From an uncultured Oscillospiraceae bacterium (GTDB lineage Bacteria; Bacillota; Clostridia; Oscillospirales; Acutalibacteraceae), in contig UQGM01000026.1 in NCBI GenBank assembly GCA_900540535.1, positions 1 to 35,763 on the forward strand: a stretch of 35,763 nt of DNA. The letters run 5' to 3'. Within the stretch, counting starts at the first letter, position 1. Every line of letters starts with the position of its first letter. A program made the position numbers and the translations under genes. This document shows, one piece after another, positions 23,608-31,890 of this stretch. The notes under the pieces are model-generated. The model was not told where the DNA came from, ran no database searches, and worked only from the letters and a program-made list of their open reading frames with translations.

Positions 23608-24858
23608 TTATTCGTAAAGGGGATATGCCTTGCAGATTTCGTTAACGCCGTTTCTGATTTCTTCCTTTTTGTTCTCAAAATCAGTTGCAGCAAGATAGAT
23701 AAACTCTGCAATCTTATCCATTTCAGCAGCGCCGAGACCTCTTGTTGTAACAGCAGCCGTACCAAGACGAATACCGCTTGTAACAAAGGGCTTCTCAGGG
23801 TCGTTGGGGATAGCATTCTTGTTAGCTGTGATATAAACATCGTCAAGTCTGTGTTCAAGCTCTTTACCTGTGATGCCTACTGAACGAAGGTCAACAAGCA
23901 TAAGGTGGTTATCTGTACCGCCTGAAACAAGATTGATGCCTCTCTTCATAAGTCCGTCTGCAAGAGCTGCAGCATTCTTTACAATGTTCTGCTGATACTC
24001 TTTGAATTCAGGCTTAAGAGCCTCGCCGAAGCAAACTGCTTTACCTGCGATAACATGCATGAGAGGACCGCCCTGTGTACCGGGGAATACAGCTTTATTG
24101 ATAGCTGCACCAAGTTCCTCTTTGCAGAGAATCATACCGCCTCTGGGGCCTCTGAGGGTCTTGTGAGTTGTTGTTGTGACAACATCTGCATATGGAACGG
24201 GAGAGGGATGAACACCGGCTGCAACAAGACCAGCAATGTGAGCCATATCAACCATAAAGTAAGCGCCGACGCTCTTTGCGATTTCGCTTATACGCTTGAA
24301 GTCGATGATTCTGGGATAAGCGGAAGCACCTGCAACGATAAGCTTGGGTTTAACCTCTTCAGCTTTCTTGGCAAACTCGTCATAGTCGATAAATCCGTCA
24401 TCGTTTACTCCGTAGGAGAAGAAGTTGTAGTATTTACCGGACATATTTACAGGTGAGCCGTGGGTAAGATGTCCGCCGTGAGCAAGGTTCATACCCATAA
24501 CTGTATCGCCGGGCTGAAGAAGAGCAAAGTAAACGGCAAAGTTAGCCTGTGCACCTGAGTGGCTCTGAACGTTTGCAAACTCAGCGCCGAAAAGCTTCTT
24601 GGCTCTTTCGATAGCGATGTTTTCGACCTCGTCAACACATTCACATCCGCCGTAGTAACGCTTTGCGGGATAGCCTTCAGCATACTTGTTTGTAAGCACG
24701 CTTCCCATAGCTGCCATAACAGCGGGAGAAACTATGTTTTCTGAAGCGATAAGCTCAAGGTTTCTTCTCTGACGGGCGAGCTCTTTTTTCATTGCTGCAC
24801 CGACTTCAGGGTCATAGCCCTCTACAAAGCCGATGGTATCGAGTAAATCCTGAAACAT
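23608..24858 (-). CDS. glyA: Serine hydroxymethyltransferase
   Basis: A 416-residue PLP enzyme that interconverts serine and glycine with tetrahydrofolate, the main source of one-carbon units. Landmarks are RQRRNLELIASENIVSPAV, NKYAEGYPAKRYYGG, VDMAHIAGLVAAG and the PLP lysine in TTTTHKTLRGPRGG. Length is typical. ATG 24858 is preferred over the upstream in-frame ATG because GAGAGGG lies near it and homology starts with MFQDLLDTI. It is a single gene with its own promoter and terminator. Confidence 0.97.
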   Translation of the reverse strand: MFQDLLDTIGFVEGYDPEVGAAMKKELARQRRNLELIASENIVSPAVMAAMGSVLTNKYAEGYPAKRYYGGCECVDEVENIAIERAKKLFGAEFANVQSHSGAQANFAVYFALLQPGDTVMGMNLAHGGHLTHGSPVNMSGKYYNFFSYGVNDDGFIDYDEFAKKAEEVKPKLIVAGASAYPRIIDFKRISEIAKSVGAYFMVDMAHIAGLVAAGVHPSPVPYADVVTTTTHKTLRGPRGGMILCKEELGAAINKAVFPGTQGGPLMHVIAGKAVCFGEALKPEFKEYQQNIVKNAAALADGLMKRGINLVSGGTDNHLMLVDLRSVGITGKELEHRLDDVYITANKNAIPNDPEKPFVTSGIRLGTAAVTTRGLGAAEMDKIAEFIYLAATDFENKKEEIRNGVNEICKAYPLYE

Positions 24859-24900
24859 TTCAAAAATCCCTCTCTTTAAAATTTGATAATATACTTTAAA

Positions 24901-24929
24901 ATGATAACACATGAAATCGTTTTTTTCAA
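24901..24929 (-). promoter_or_regulatory. glyA promoter
   Basis: Minus-strand TTGAAA (24929-24924), 17-base spacer, TATCAT (24906-24901), 43 bases before the start. Confidence 0.6.
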
Positions 24930-24966
24930 TGATTATTGAGCAAAGACTTTAAATTTTTAATAATTT

Positions 24967-24995
24967 AGAGTATAATTGACTGTAATTTATACTCT
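24967..24995 (+). promoter_or_regulatory. Dyad upstream of nth, candidate operator over the promoter
   Basis: AGAGTATAA (24967-24975) and TTATACTCT (24987-24995) are a perfect 9-bp inverted repeat with an 11-base spacer. The left arm contains the start of a TATAAT (24971-24976), which has TTTAAA 17 bases upstream, so a factor binding here would cover the promoter of nth. Confidence 0.45.
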
Positions 24996-25016
24996 GAAAG
25001 GTGTGAAAGTGAAAAA

Positions 25017-25649
25017 ATGACGAAAAAAGAGCGTGCAAAAGCGGCTGTTGAAGCTTTGAAAAAAGAATATCCCGATGCCATATGTTCTCTTACAGCTTCA
25101 AACCCTTTGGAACTTCTTATTGCTACGAGACTGTCAGCTCAGTGTACCGACGCAAGAGTAAACCTTGTAACCCCTGAGCTTTTTGCAACATATAAAACTT
25201 TGGATGATTACATAAATGCAGATGTCGCCGATATAGAAAGAATAATTCACTCCTGCGGATTTTTCCACGGAAAAGCCAGGGACATAATGGGAATTGCCAA
25301 GGGGATAAAAGAAAGGTATGACGGAAAAGTTCCCGATACCATAGAGGAGCTTACAACGTTGCCGGGTGTTGGAAGAAAAACAGCGAATCTTATAGTGGGA
25401 GATGTTTACGGAAAACCGGCAGTTGTAGCCGATACTCATTTAATAAGACTGTGTAACCGGTTGGGATTTGTAGCAACTAAAAATCCTGAAAGCGTTGAAA
25501 AGGAAATGAAAAAGCTTCTTCCTCCCGAGGAAAGCAACGATTTCTGCCACAGATGTGTTTTGCACGGCAGAGCTGTATGCACAGCGAGAAAAGCAATGTG
25601 TGAAAGCTGCTGCATGGCGGAATTCTGTCCTAAAAAACTTGGGAAATAA
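25017..25649 (+). CDS. nth: Endonuclease III, base-excision DNA glycosylase/AP lyase
   Basis: A 210-residue Nth enzyme that removes oxidised pyrimidines and cuts the abasic strand. The helix-hairpin-helix is LPGVGRKTAN, with the catalytic lysine after GR, and the catalytic aspartate is in VADTHLIRL. The 4Fe-4S cluster has C-x6-C-x2-C-x5-C in VCTARKAMCESCCMAEFC. Length is typical. ATG 25017 has AAAGGTGTGAAAG upstream. An extra cysteine beside the third ligand (SCC) is harmless variation. Confidence 0.96.
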   Translation: MTKKERAKAAVEALKKEYPDAICSLTASNPLELLIATRLSAQCTDARVNLVTPELFATYKTLDDYINADVADIERIIHSCGFFHGKARDIMGIAKGIKERYDGKVPDTIEELTTLPGVGRKTANLIVGDVYGKPAVVADTHLIRLCNRLGFVATKNPESVEKEMKKLLPPEESNDFCHRCVLHGRAVCTARKAMCESCCMAEFCPKKLGK

Positions 25650-25675
25650 AGCTGTATATTATTTTATTAGTAAAA

Positions 25676-25710
25676 GAAAAAGCGCCGATTTACGGCGCTT
25701 TACTTTTTTA
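25676..25710. terminator. Bidirectional terminator between nth and the LCP gene
   Basis: AAAGCGCC and GGCGCTTT form an 8-bp stem around a 7-base loop, with A-run and T-run flanks; the LCP stop codon lies in the right flank. Confidence 0.85.
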
Positions 25711-27078
25711 GTTCTGATTATTGTTGCTATCGCTGGGAGCTTCTGTATCAGGAGCATAGATGAAATCATAAAGAATGTCCTTATTTGCATCTACATCTAT
25801 GAGGATTACGGACATACCGTTTTTGGAGCCGTATTCCCAAGTTTTGCTTGCAGGAATCTGCTGCTGCTCAATATCATAGCGCATGTATGAGAAAAGTGCG
25901 CCTAAGCCCAGCTTCATAAGTTCGTTCTGGGGGATGCTGGTTTCAACGTAAGGCATAACGTCCTTGCTTATTTCAATAAGCTCTTTGGGCTTGGTTTCTT
26001 TAGCTTTATTGATTATTGCGCTTATAACCTTTCTCTGACGCTCAGTGCGGTGGAAATCGTCGTCAAGATAGCGGATTCGGCAATACCACAAAGCTTCTTC
26101 GCCGTTTAAAAGAGTGTTGCCGGATTCGATCTTCATGGGAGGAGCATATTTTTTGCCTGAACCGAAATATGCCGCTTCTTTCTCTGTTACTTCAACCTGT
26201 ACTCCGCCAAGACCGTCAACTATCTTTGTGAACATACCGAAATCAACAAGCATATAATCGTCTATGTCCACATTGAAATTGTATTCGATAGTGTCCATAA
26301 CAAGCTTTGGACCGCCCCACATGCAGGAAGAGTTGATTTTTGAATATCCTTCACCGGGAATATCCACCCACATGTCACGCATAAATGATGTGAGCTTGAT
26401 TTTCTTGTTTGCTCTGTCAATTGAAAGGAGCATCATTGTATCTGAGCGGGAAGATTCATCTGCATCACGTCTGTCAACACCAATGAGGAGGATGTTTGTA
26501 ACCTCATCGCTGTCAAACAGATCTTTCTGATTTACATAACCATTTTGACGTATAAAATCACTGTCATAGTTTATTTCAGATAACAAATCGTTTGCAACTC
26601 TGAAGAGGCTGAATCCGATAACACCTACTATAATAAGGAATATTGCTATTACGCTGAGACATCCGCATCCGCAGCCGATTTTCTTTTTTCTGCTTTTCTT
26701 TTTTGCGCCGGAGCTTATATCTTCTCCGGGAACAGGACGTTTGGGAGGAGTCTTACGGCGGGGTGCACCGCTGTCAATGTCTTCATATTCGGTAGGATAA
26801 CTTCTCTGATTACCCTGCTGAGGTGGACGGCCTGAAGAGGGACGTCGGTTCATGGGGATATCTCTTTGACGGTTTGGAGTTTGAGATCTTCCTGAACTGC
26901 TTTGAATATCTCTGCCGCTTTGTATGTCATTGCTGCTGTCGGAATAAATATCTTCAAAGTATGTATAACGTTTTTCACTGCCGTTATTGTTTCTATTATT
27001 ATACTGGCGATTATATTGGCTGTCGTTTCTTCTGCCTGAATTGTTGCCCTCATCGCTTGAAAAATATATGTCCTTCAT
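25708..27078 (-). CDS. LytR-CpsA-Psr (LCP) family cell-wall ligase
   Basis: A 456-residue type II membrane protein that likely joins polymers such as teichoic acid or capsule to peptidoglycan. Residues 1-133 are a disordered cytoplasmic tail rich in R, N, Q, S, P with repeated DI-x-S motifs (see findings). A Cys-rich GCGCGC sits just before the membrane helix (about 141-163). The LCP catalytic domain follows: NILLIGVDRRDADESSRSDTMM, LTSFMRDMWVDIPG, GGVQVEVTEKEA and the arginine-rich RYLDDDFHRTERQRKV, which binds the pyrophosphate lipid. ATG 27078 has AGGAAGTGA upstream. Monocistronic. Confidence 0.92.
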   Translation of the reverse strand: MKDIYFSSDEGNNSGRRNDSQYNRQYNNRNNNGSEKRYTYFEDIYSDSSNDIQSGRDIQSSSGRSQTPNRQRDIPMNRRPSSGRPPQQGNQRSYPTEYEDIDSGAPRRKTPPKRPVPGEDISSGAKKKSRKKKIGCGCGCLSVIAIFLIIVGVIGFSLFRVANDLLSEINYDSDFIRQNGYVNQKDLFDSDEVTNILLIGVDRRDADESSRSDTMMLLSIDRANKKIKLTSFMRDMWVDIPGEGYSKINSSCMWGGPKLVMDTIEYNFNVDIDDYMLVDFGMFTKIVDGLGGVQVEVTEKEAAYFGSGKKYAPPMKIESGNTLLNGEEALWYCRIRYLDDDFHRTERQRKVISAIINKAKETKPKELIEISKDVMPYVETSIPQNELMKLGLGALFSYMRYDIEQQQIPASKTWEYGSKNGMSVILIDVDANKDILYDFIYAPDTEAPSDSNNNQN

Positions 27079-27111
27079 TGGGTCACTTCCTTAAAAACAT
27101 GATACACAATC

Positions 27112-27140
27112 ATTCTACAACATTTGACATAATATCTCAA
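27112..27140 (-). promoter_or_regulatory. Promoter of the LCP gene
   Basis: Minus-strand TTGAGA (27140-27135), 17-base spacer, TAGAAT (27117-27112), 34 bases before the start. Confidence 0.6.
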
Positions 27141-27181
27141 CATATAAATTTCAAATATTTTGTAATAAAAGCAATGAACAG

Positions 27182-27210
27182 TTGACAGAACATGGGATTT
27201 TATTTATTAT
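27182..27210 (+). promoter_or_regulatory. rnpB promoter
   Basis: TTGACA (27182-27187), 17-base spacer, TATTAT (27205-27210), placing +1 about seven bases later at the 5' end of the RNA. Confidence 0.8.
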
Positions 27211-27216
27211 ATTGTA

Positions 27217-27558
27217 TGCGAGCGGACTGGACGGTTGCGGGCAGTATTTATACTGCGTGAGGAAAGTCCGAGCTTCACAGGGCAGGATAACGGCTAACGG
27301 CCGCCGAGGGTGACCTTAGGGAAAGTGCAACAGAGATATACCGCCGGATTTAATCCGGTAAGGGTGGAAAGGCGAGGTAAGAGCTCACCGGCGTACAGGA
27401 GACTGTACGGCCATGTAAACCCTATCCGAAGCAACACCGACTGGAGACACACGCTTGCCCGGCGTATTTTCCGAAAGGTGGCTAAAGGGGCGCAGCAATG
27501 CGTACCGTAGATAGATAACCGTCTTAAAAGACAGAACTCGGCTTACAGGTTCGGTCGC
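27217..27558 (+). ncRNA. rnpB: RNase P RNA, class A
   Basis: The catalytic RNA of RNase P, which matures tRNA 5' ends. The universally conserved 5' core GAGGAAAGTCCGAGCTTC is present near 27280, followed by CACAGGGCAGGATAACGGC. The AGTGCAACAGAGA segment lies near 27326, and the 3' core ATAACCG...ACAGAACTCGGCTTACAG near 27516-27548. The ends GCGA... and ...TCGC can pair as P1. Length of about 340 bases fits ancestral class A. It has its own consensus promoter and terminator. Exact ends are within a few bases. Confidence 0.96.
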
Positions 27559-27567
27559 AAAATGAAA

Positions 27568-27606
27568 ATAAAAGGGATGAGCTTTTTAAAAGTTCATCCC
27601 TTTTTG
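27568..27606. terminator. Terminator of rnpB, shared with birA
   Basis: AAAGGGATGA and TCATCCCTTT pair across an inner CTTTT/AAAAG, giving a long stem ending in a T-run on the plus strand and an A/T-rich tail on the minus strand. Confidence 0.88.
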
Positions 27607-27619
27607 TATCTGAAATATT

Positions 27620-28612
27620 TTATCTTTTCCTTATTGAAACCTCTCCCGATGAAATAACAGCTTCTTCTCCTGAATCTGTGTACTTTACTATAAGTCCGCC
27701 TTTTTCGTCTATATCGATAGCTTTTGCCTCTCTCTTATCGTTTCCCTTAATTACATAAACGTCACTGCCAATGATCATTGAATACTTTCTGTACTCGTCG
27801 ATAAAACTTTTGGGATCAGGCTTGCGGCAAAGCTCAAAGGTTTCATAAATAATCTGTGCAAGCAGTTCGTTTCTTGTAACAGGCGGTTTCTCATTTTCAT
27901 AAAGAGAACCGGCTTTGTTTTCACTTTCGGGAACGAGGGAAGAAATGTCCGATGAAAAGTTTACACCTATTCCGGGAATGACACATTCAACGTTTCCGGT
28001 TTCAAAATCTGTAACGGCTTCTGTGAGTATGCCGCATACTTTTTTATCTCCCAGATAAATATCGTTTACCCATTTTATCATAGTCTGTTTACCGGTGCAT
28101 TTTTTAATGGCTCTCATAACCGCTACCGATACGGCGGTGGTTACAAGCACACAGTCTTCTGCATACATACCGGGTCGAAGAATTATTGAAACATATATTC
28201 CGCCATTTGCCGGGGACTGAAAAGTTCTCCCCATGCGTCCTCTGCCGCCGGTTTGCTCCAAAGCTATTACGACAGTGCCGTCTTTGCATCCTGCGGAGGC
28301 AAGCTCCTTGGCGGTGGTGTTGGTGGATTTTAAGGATTTATATAAGTTTATATCAGTATCATATTTATCGAAAAATCCGTTTTTATTGAGGAAAAGCGTT
28401 ACTCCCTCTTTGGATATAACATCGCTGTCCGCTGCGAGGGTATAGCCTGTTGTGCGGTCGGAGATGATATCATATCCCTCTTCTTTAAGTTCGGTTATGG
28501 CTTTCCAAACGGCGTTGCGTGAAATACCAAGTAAGCTTGCTATTTCATTTCCACCGACGGGAGTTCCTCTGTTTTCTTCGAGAATAGTTATGATTTTGCT
28601 TTTTGACGGCAT
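27620..28612 (-). CDS. birA: Biotin-protein ligase / biotin operon repressor
   Basis: A 330-residue bifunctional BirA. The N-terminal winged helix (1-62; GNEIASLLGISRNAVWKAITELKEEGY) binds DNA. The ligase domain has GGRGRMGRTFQSP (about 122-134, biotinyl-AMP loop), IKWVNDIYLGDKKVCGIL near 190, and a C-terminal SH3-like domain. It attaches biotin to acceptors such as carboxylase subunits and, with biotin in excess, represses biotin genes; none of those lie in this window. ATG 28612 has GAGGTG upstream. A BirA box is not visible at its own promoter. Confidence 0.95.
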   Translation of the reverse strand: MPSKSKIITILEENRGTPVGGNEIASLLGISRNAVWKAITELKEEGYDIISDRTTGYTLAADSDVISKEGVTLFLNKNGFFDKYDTDINLYKSLKSTNTTAKELASAGCKDGTVVIALEQTGGRGRMGRTFQSPANGGIYVSIILRPGMYAEDCVLVTTAVSVAVMRAIKKCTGKQTMIKWVNDIYLGDKKVCGILTEAVTDFETGNVECVIPGIGVNFSSDISSLVPESENKAGSLYENEKPPVTRNELLAQIIYETFELCRKPDPKSFIDEYRKYSMIIGSDVYVIKGNDKREAKAIDIDEKGGLIVKYTDSGEEAVISSGEVSIRKR

Positions 28613-28640
28613 TTTAAAACACCTCGTTTCTGATTTAAAC

Positions 28641-28669
28641 AGTATAACAAAGATATTAAAAGGGGTCAA
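28641..28669 (-). promoter_or_regulatory. birA promoter
   Basis: Minus-strand TTGACC (28669-28664), 17-base spacer, TATACT (28646-28641), 29 bases before the start. Confidence 0.7.
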
Positions 28670-28742
28670 ATGTATAGGTGCTTTTTAAGGGTAGAAAATA
28701 AATGGAAATTTTTTACAATGGCCTTCAGGTAGCTGTGTTATA

Positions 28743-28771
28743 TTGACTGAGAGGCTCTTTTATTGTAAAAT
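28743..28771 (+). promoter_or_regulatory. uvrC promoter
   Basis: TTGACT (28743-28748), 17-base spacer, TAAAAT (28766-28771). It leaves a 120-base leader containing the hairpin at 28844-28884. Confidence 0.65.
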
Positions 28772-28843
28772 CGAAAGGAAGAAAACGCACTGTAAAACGG
28801 ACGGAATTTTTATATTTATTTTTAAATATTTCAAATATTGTAT

Positions 28844-28884
28844 GTCCCTTTTTCTATGTCTAAACAGTGGAAAAAGGGACTTTT
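28844..28884 (+). terminator. Terminator-like hairpin in the uvrC leader
   Basis: GTCCCTTTTTC (28844-28854) and GAAAAAGGGAC (28870-28880) are a perfect 11-bp inverted repeat with a 15-base loop, followed by TTTT and only 15 bases before the uvrC ATG. It may attenuate transcription or hide the ribosome site. Confidence 0.6.
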
Positions 28885-28898
28885 AAGTAGGTGAGAAA

Positions 28899-30737
28899 AT
28901 GAACGAAAGACTGGCATTTCTGAGAAAAAAAGCAATGGCTCTGCCTTTAAATCCCGGAGTCTATATTATGAAAAACAAAAAGAATGAAATAATATATATC
29001 GGCAAGGCAAAGCTTTTAAAAAACCGTGTAAGCCAGTATTTCGGCTCACAGTCAAGGCATACTGTAAAGGTGCTTAAAATGGTCGAAAACGTCTATGATT
29101 TTGACTATATCCTTACAGACAGTGAATTTGAAGCTCTTGTTCTCGAATGCAGCCTTATAAAGCAGCATATGCCAAAATATAACATTCTTTTAAAGGATGA
29201 CAAGGGATATCACTATATTAAAATCACAAAGGAAAAATGGCCTAAAATCACCGCCGAAAAGCAGATGCTTAATGACGGCGCCGAATATATTGGACCCTAT
29301 ACGGGAGCTTTTTCCGTAAATCAGGCAGTGGAGGAAGCAACAAAGATTTTCAGGCTTCCTGTCTGCGGCAAGCAGTTCCCGAGGGATATTCACAGGAACT
29401 CAAGACCATGCCTTAACTATTTTATAAAAAGATGTTCGGCTCCCTGTGCAGGAAAAATCAGCTGTGAAGAATACAACGAAGCCATTGAACAGGCTGTTGA
29501 TTTTCTGAAAGGCGGCAGCCGCAAAGCTCTTAAACGTATGAACGAAGAAATGGAGCAGGCGGCAGAAAACCTACAGTTTGAAAAGGCAGCTTCACTTAGG
29601 GATAGAATAAGGGCGATAGAAAAGATAAACGAAAAGCAGAAGGTAGTAGCCAATAACGTAGAAGAACAGGATGTATTTGCAGTTGTGCAAAGTGAAAAGA
29701 CATTCTGTCTTATGGTTCTGCGTTTTACCGATGGCAGGCTCAGTGACAGCGAGCATTTCTTTTTGGAGCCTGATAAAGATCTGCCGCAGCTTCGCCATGA
29801 GTTTCTTATGGGATATTATTCCATGCATGACAGAGTGCCAAGAAGAGTTACTGTTGATGGAGAGGTAAGCGACATAGAGCTTATAACCCGATGGCTAAGT
29901 GAAAAAGCCGGACGAAAGGTTACGGTAGCTGTTCCAGAAAGAGGAGAGCAGGCAAAAATTCTCGAAATGTGCCGGAGCAATGCCGCCGAAAAGCTGGCTC
30001 AGAAGCTTGGCAGAGGCGGCAAGGAAACCTCTGCTCTTGACGAACTTGCAAGGCTTCTGGGACTCGATAAAATTCCACGCTATATTGAAGCCTACGATAT
30101 TTCCCATACTGCGGGCAGCGATAATGTCGGGGGAATGGTTGTATTCTTTGACGGACAGCCCTATAAAAAAGCATATAAGCGTTTTTCAATAAAAGGATTT
30201 GAAGGACAGGATGACTACGCTTCCATGGCAGAGGTTCTCACAAGACGTTTTAAGCATTACTATGAAGAATCGCCTCATTCAAATGAGGGCTTCGGCAGAC
30301 TTCCGGATCTTATTCTCCTTGACGGCGGTCAGGGTCAGGTAAATGCCGTAATGCCGGTAATGAAGTATTATAATCTTAATGTGCCTGTTTTCGGCATGGT
30401 AAAGGATGATAAACACCGCACAAGGGCAATTGCTCAGAACGGCGGAGAAATAGCTATAAATTCAAAGCGTCAGGTTTTTACACTTGTTTCTGATATTCAG
30501 GAAGAGGTTCACCGCTGGGCGATAGGTTACCACAGAAAGAAGCATACTAAAAAACTTCTTACCTATGGTCTTACGGATATAAAAGGAATAGGAGAAAAAA
30601 CGGCGGTAAATCTTCTTAAAGCGCTGAAAACTATAGATACCATAATGGATGCAGATGTAGAGACACTTAAATGTGTAAAAGGCGTCACACAGCCCCAAGC
30701 AGAAGCGATTTACAAATATTTTCATCCCGATTGTTAA
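28899..30737 (+). CDS. uvrC: Excinuclease ABC subunit C
   Basis: A 612-residue UvrC, which cuts on both sides of UvrB-marked lesions in nucleotide excision repair. The GIY-YIG nuclease (15-93) has PGVYIMKNKKNEIIYIGKA. A cysteine-bearing segment (CLNYFIKRCSAPC) follows, then the UVR motif for UvrB contact (about 200-235). The RNase H-like 3' or 5' nuclease domain has ISHTAGSDNVGGMVVF and LILLDGGQGQVNA, and the C-terminal helix-hairpin-helix has LTDIKGIGEKTAVNLL. Length is full. ATG 28899 has TAGGTGA upstream. Confidence 0.97.
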   Translation: MNERLAFLRKKAMALPLNPGVYIMKNKKNEIIYIGKAKLLKNRVSQYFGSQSRHTVKVLKMVENVYDFDYILTDSEFEALVLECSLIKQHMPKYNILLKDDKGYHYIKITKEKWPKITAEKQMLNDGAEYIGPYTGAFSVNQAVEEATKIFRLPVCGKQFPRDIHRNSRPCLNYFIKRCSAPCAGKISCEEYNEAIEQAVDFLKGGSRKALKRMNEEMEQAAENLQFEKAASLRDRIRAIEKINEKQKVVANNVEEQDVFAVVQSEKTFCLMVLRFTDGRLSDSEHFFLEPDKDLPQLRHEFLMGYYSMHDRVPRRVTVDGEVSDIELITRWLSEKAGRKVTVAVPERGEQAKILEMCRSNAAEKLAQKLGRGGKETSALDELARLLGLDKIPRYIEAYDISHTAGSDNVGGMVVFFDGQPYKKAYKRFSIKGFEGQDDYASMAEVLTRRFKHYYEESPHSNEGFGRLPDLILLDGGQGQVNAVMPVMKYYNLNVPVFGMVKDDKHRTRAIAQNGGEIAINSKRQVFTLVSDIQEEVHRWAIGYHRKKHTKKLLTYGLTDIKGIGEKTAVNLLKALKTIDTIMDADVETLKCVKGVTQPQAEAIYKYFHPDC

Positions 30738-30773
30738 ATGCAGTGTTATATTTGTTAAATTTAATGTTGTATG

Positions 30774-30803
30774 TTGACAAAAAGCCGTGAAAAGTGTGAT
30801 AAT
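30774..30803 (+). promoter_or_regulatory. Promoter of the rsmD-coaD operon
   Basis: TTGACA (30774-30779), 18-base spacer, GATAAT (30798-30803), 33 bases before the rsmD start. Confidence 0.65.
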
Positions 30804-30836
30804 AAAAGGACAAAATATTATTGGAGAAAAGTGCGT

Positions 30837-31382
30837 ATGCGTGTTATAACAGGAACTGCCAGAGGCAGAAAATTAATAACTCTTGAGGGTGAGGATGTAC
30901 GTCCCACAACTGACAGAGTAAAAGAAGCGATGTTCAGTATAATACAGTTTGAGCTTGAGGGAAGACGAGTTCTTGATATGTTTGCCGGCAGCGGACAGCT
31001 TGGAATAGAGGCTCTCAGCCGTGGAGCTGAGTCGGCACTTTTTGCCGATGCAGACAGCCGTGCTGTTGAGATTATAAAGAAAAATCTTGCTTTCTGCGGA
31101 TTAAAAGAAAAAGCAGTTGTTGTAAATTCGGACAGCTTTGCGGCTATTACTTCCGGAGGATTTGACATTGCTCTTCTTGACCCGCCCTATGGAAAGGGAA
31201 TTTTGCAGCGTGCAGTTATAGCCGTTGCCGATAAAATGAATCCCGGCGGAGTAATTATATGCGAATCTCCTTATGGTGAAGAATTACCCGAAAAAGCGGG
31301 AAGATTTTCAAAGTACAGAACTTATAAATACGGAAAAACGGAGCTTACCGTTTACAGAGAGAGTGAGGAAGAGGGTATATGA
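30837..31382 (+). CDS. rsmD: 16S rRNA (guanine(966)-N2)-methyltransferase
   Basis: A 181-residue class I methyltransferase acting on G966 of 16S rRNA. Landmarks are MRVITGTARGRKL at the N-terminus, RPTTDRVKEAMF, the SAM motif LDMFAGSGQLGIEALSRGA and the catalytic DPPYGKG. ATG 30837 has GGAGAAA upstream; the frame open before it lies over the promoter. It overlaps coaD by ATGA, an arrangement common in Firmicutes. Confidence 0.95.
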   Translation: MRVITGTARGRKLITLEGEDVRPTTDRVKEAMFSIIQFELEGRRVLDMFAGSGQLGIEALSRGAESALFADADSRAVEIIKKNLAFCGLKEKAVVVNSDSFAAITSGGFDIALLDPPYGKGILQRAVIAVADKMNPGGVIICESPYGEELPEKAGRFSKYRTYKYGKTELTVYRESEEEGI

Positions 31383-31861
31383 AAATTGCAATTTGCCCGG
31401 GAAGCTTTGATCCCGTAACCCTCGGACATCTTGATATAATTACAAGAAGCTCAAAGATATTTGATAAGGTCATAGTAGTGGTTATGAAGAATTTTCAGAA
31501 GAACGCTCCCAGCTTTACTGCGGAAGAACGTGTGGATTTTCTCAAGCGCTGCACATTTCATCTTTCAAATGTGGAAATTGATGCTTACTCAGGACTTCTT
31601 GCAGATTATGCAAGTCAGCACGGAGCTGTTGCGATAGTAAAGGGACTTCGTGCGGTTTCGGATTTCGAGTATGAATTTCAGCAGGCTCTTACAAACAAAA
31701 AGCTTAATGCAGAGCTTGAAACAGTGTTTATCACTACAAGTTCAGAGCATATGTTTTTAAGCTCCAGTGTAGTAAAGCAGGTGTGTCAGCTGGGCGGAGA
31801 TATCTCTACCTTTGTGCCTCCTGAGATACAGTATGATATTATAAAGAGAATTCAAAAATAA
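31379..31861 (+). CDS. coaD: Phosphopantetheine adenylyltransferase
   Basis: A 160-residue nucleotidyltransferase that adds AMP to 4'-phosphopantetheine, the penultimate step to coenzyme A. The ATP-binding CPGSFDPVTLGHLDI holds the T/HxGH motif, GLRAVSDFEYEFQQAL is the family core, and TSSEHMFLSSSVVKQ is the C-terminal loop. Length is typical. The start overlaps the rsmD stop, so the two are translated together. Confidence 0.97.
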   Translation: MKIAICPGSFDPVTLGHLDIITRSSKIFDKVIVVVMKNFQKNAPSFTAEERVDFLKRCTFHLSNVEIDAYSGLLADYASQHGAVAIVKGLRAVSDFEYEFQQALTNKKLNAELETVFITTSSEHMFLSSSVVKQVCQLGGDISTFVPPEIQYDIIKRIQK

Positions 31862-31890
31862 AGGCTGCGCAGAAAGGACGGAGTTTGTTT

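Noticed and set aside
24055..24456. Plus-strand open frame of 133 codons opposite glyA
   Set aside because: Antisense shadow of a highly conserved gene, without ribosome site or promoter.
28842..28886. A 14-codon leader peptide in the uvrC leader
   Set aside because: No ribosome site precedes its ATG and its codons merely follow the inverted repeat.
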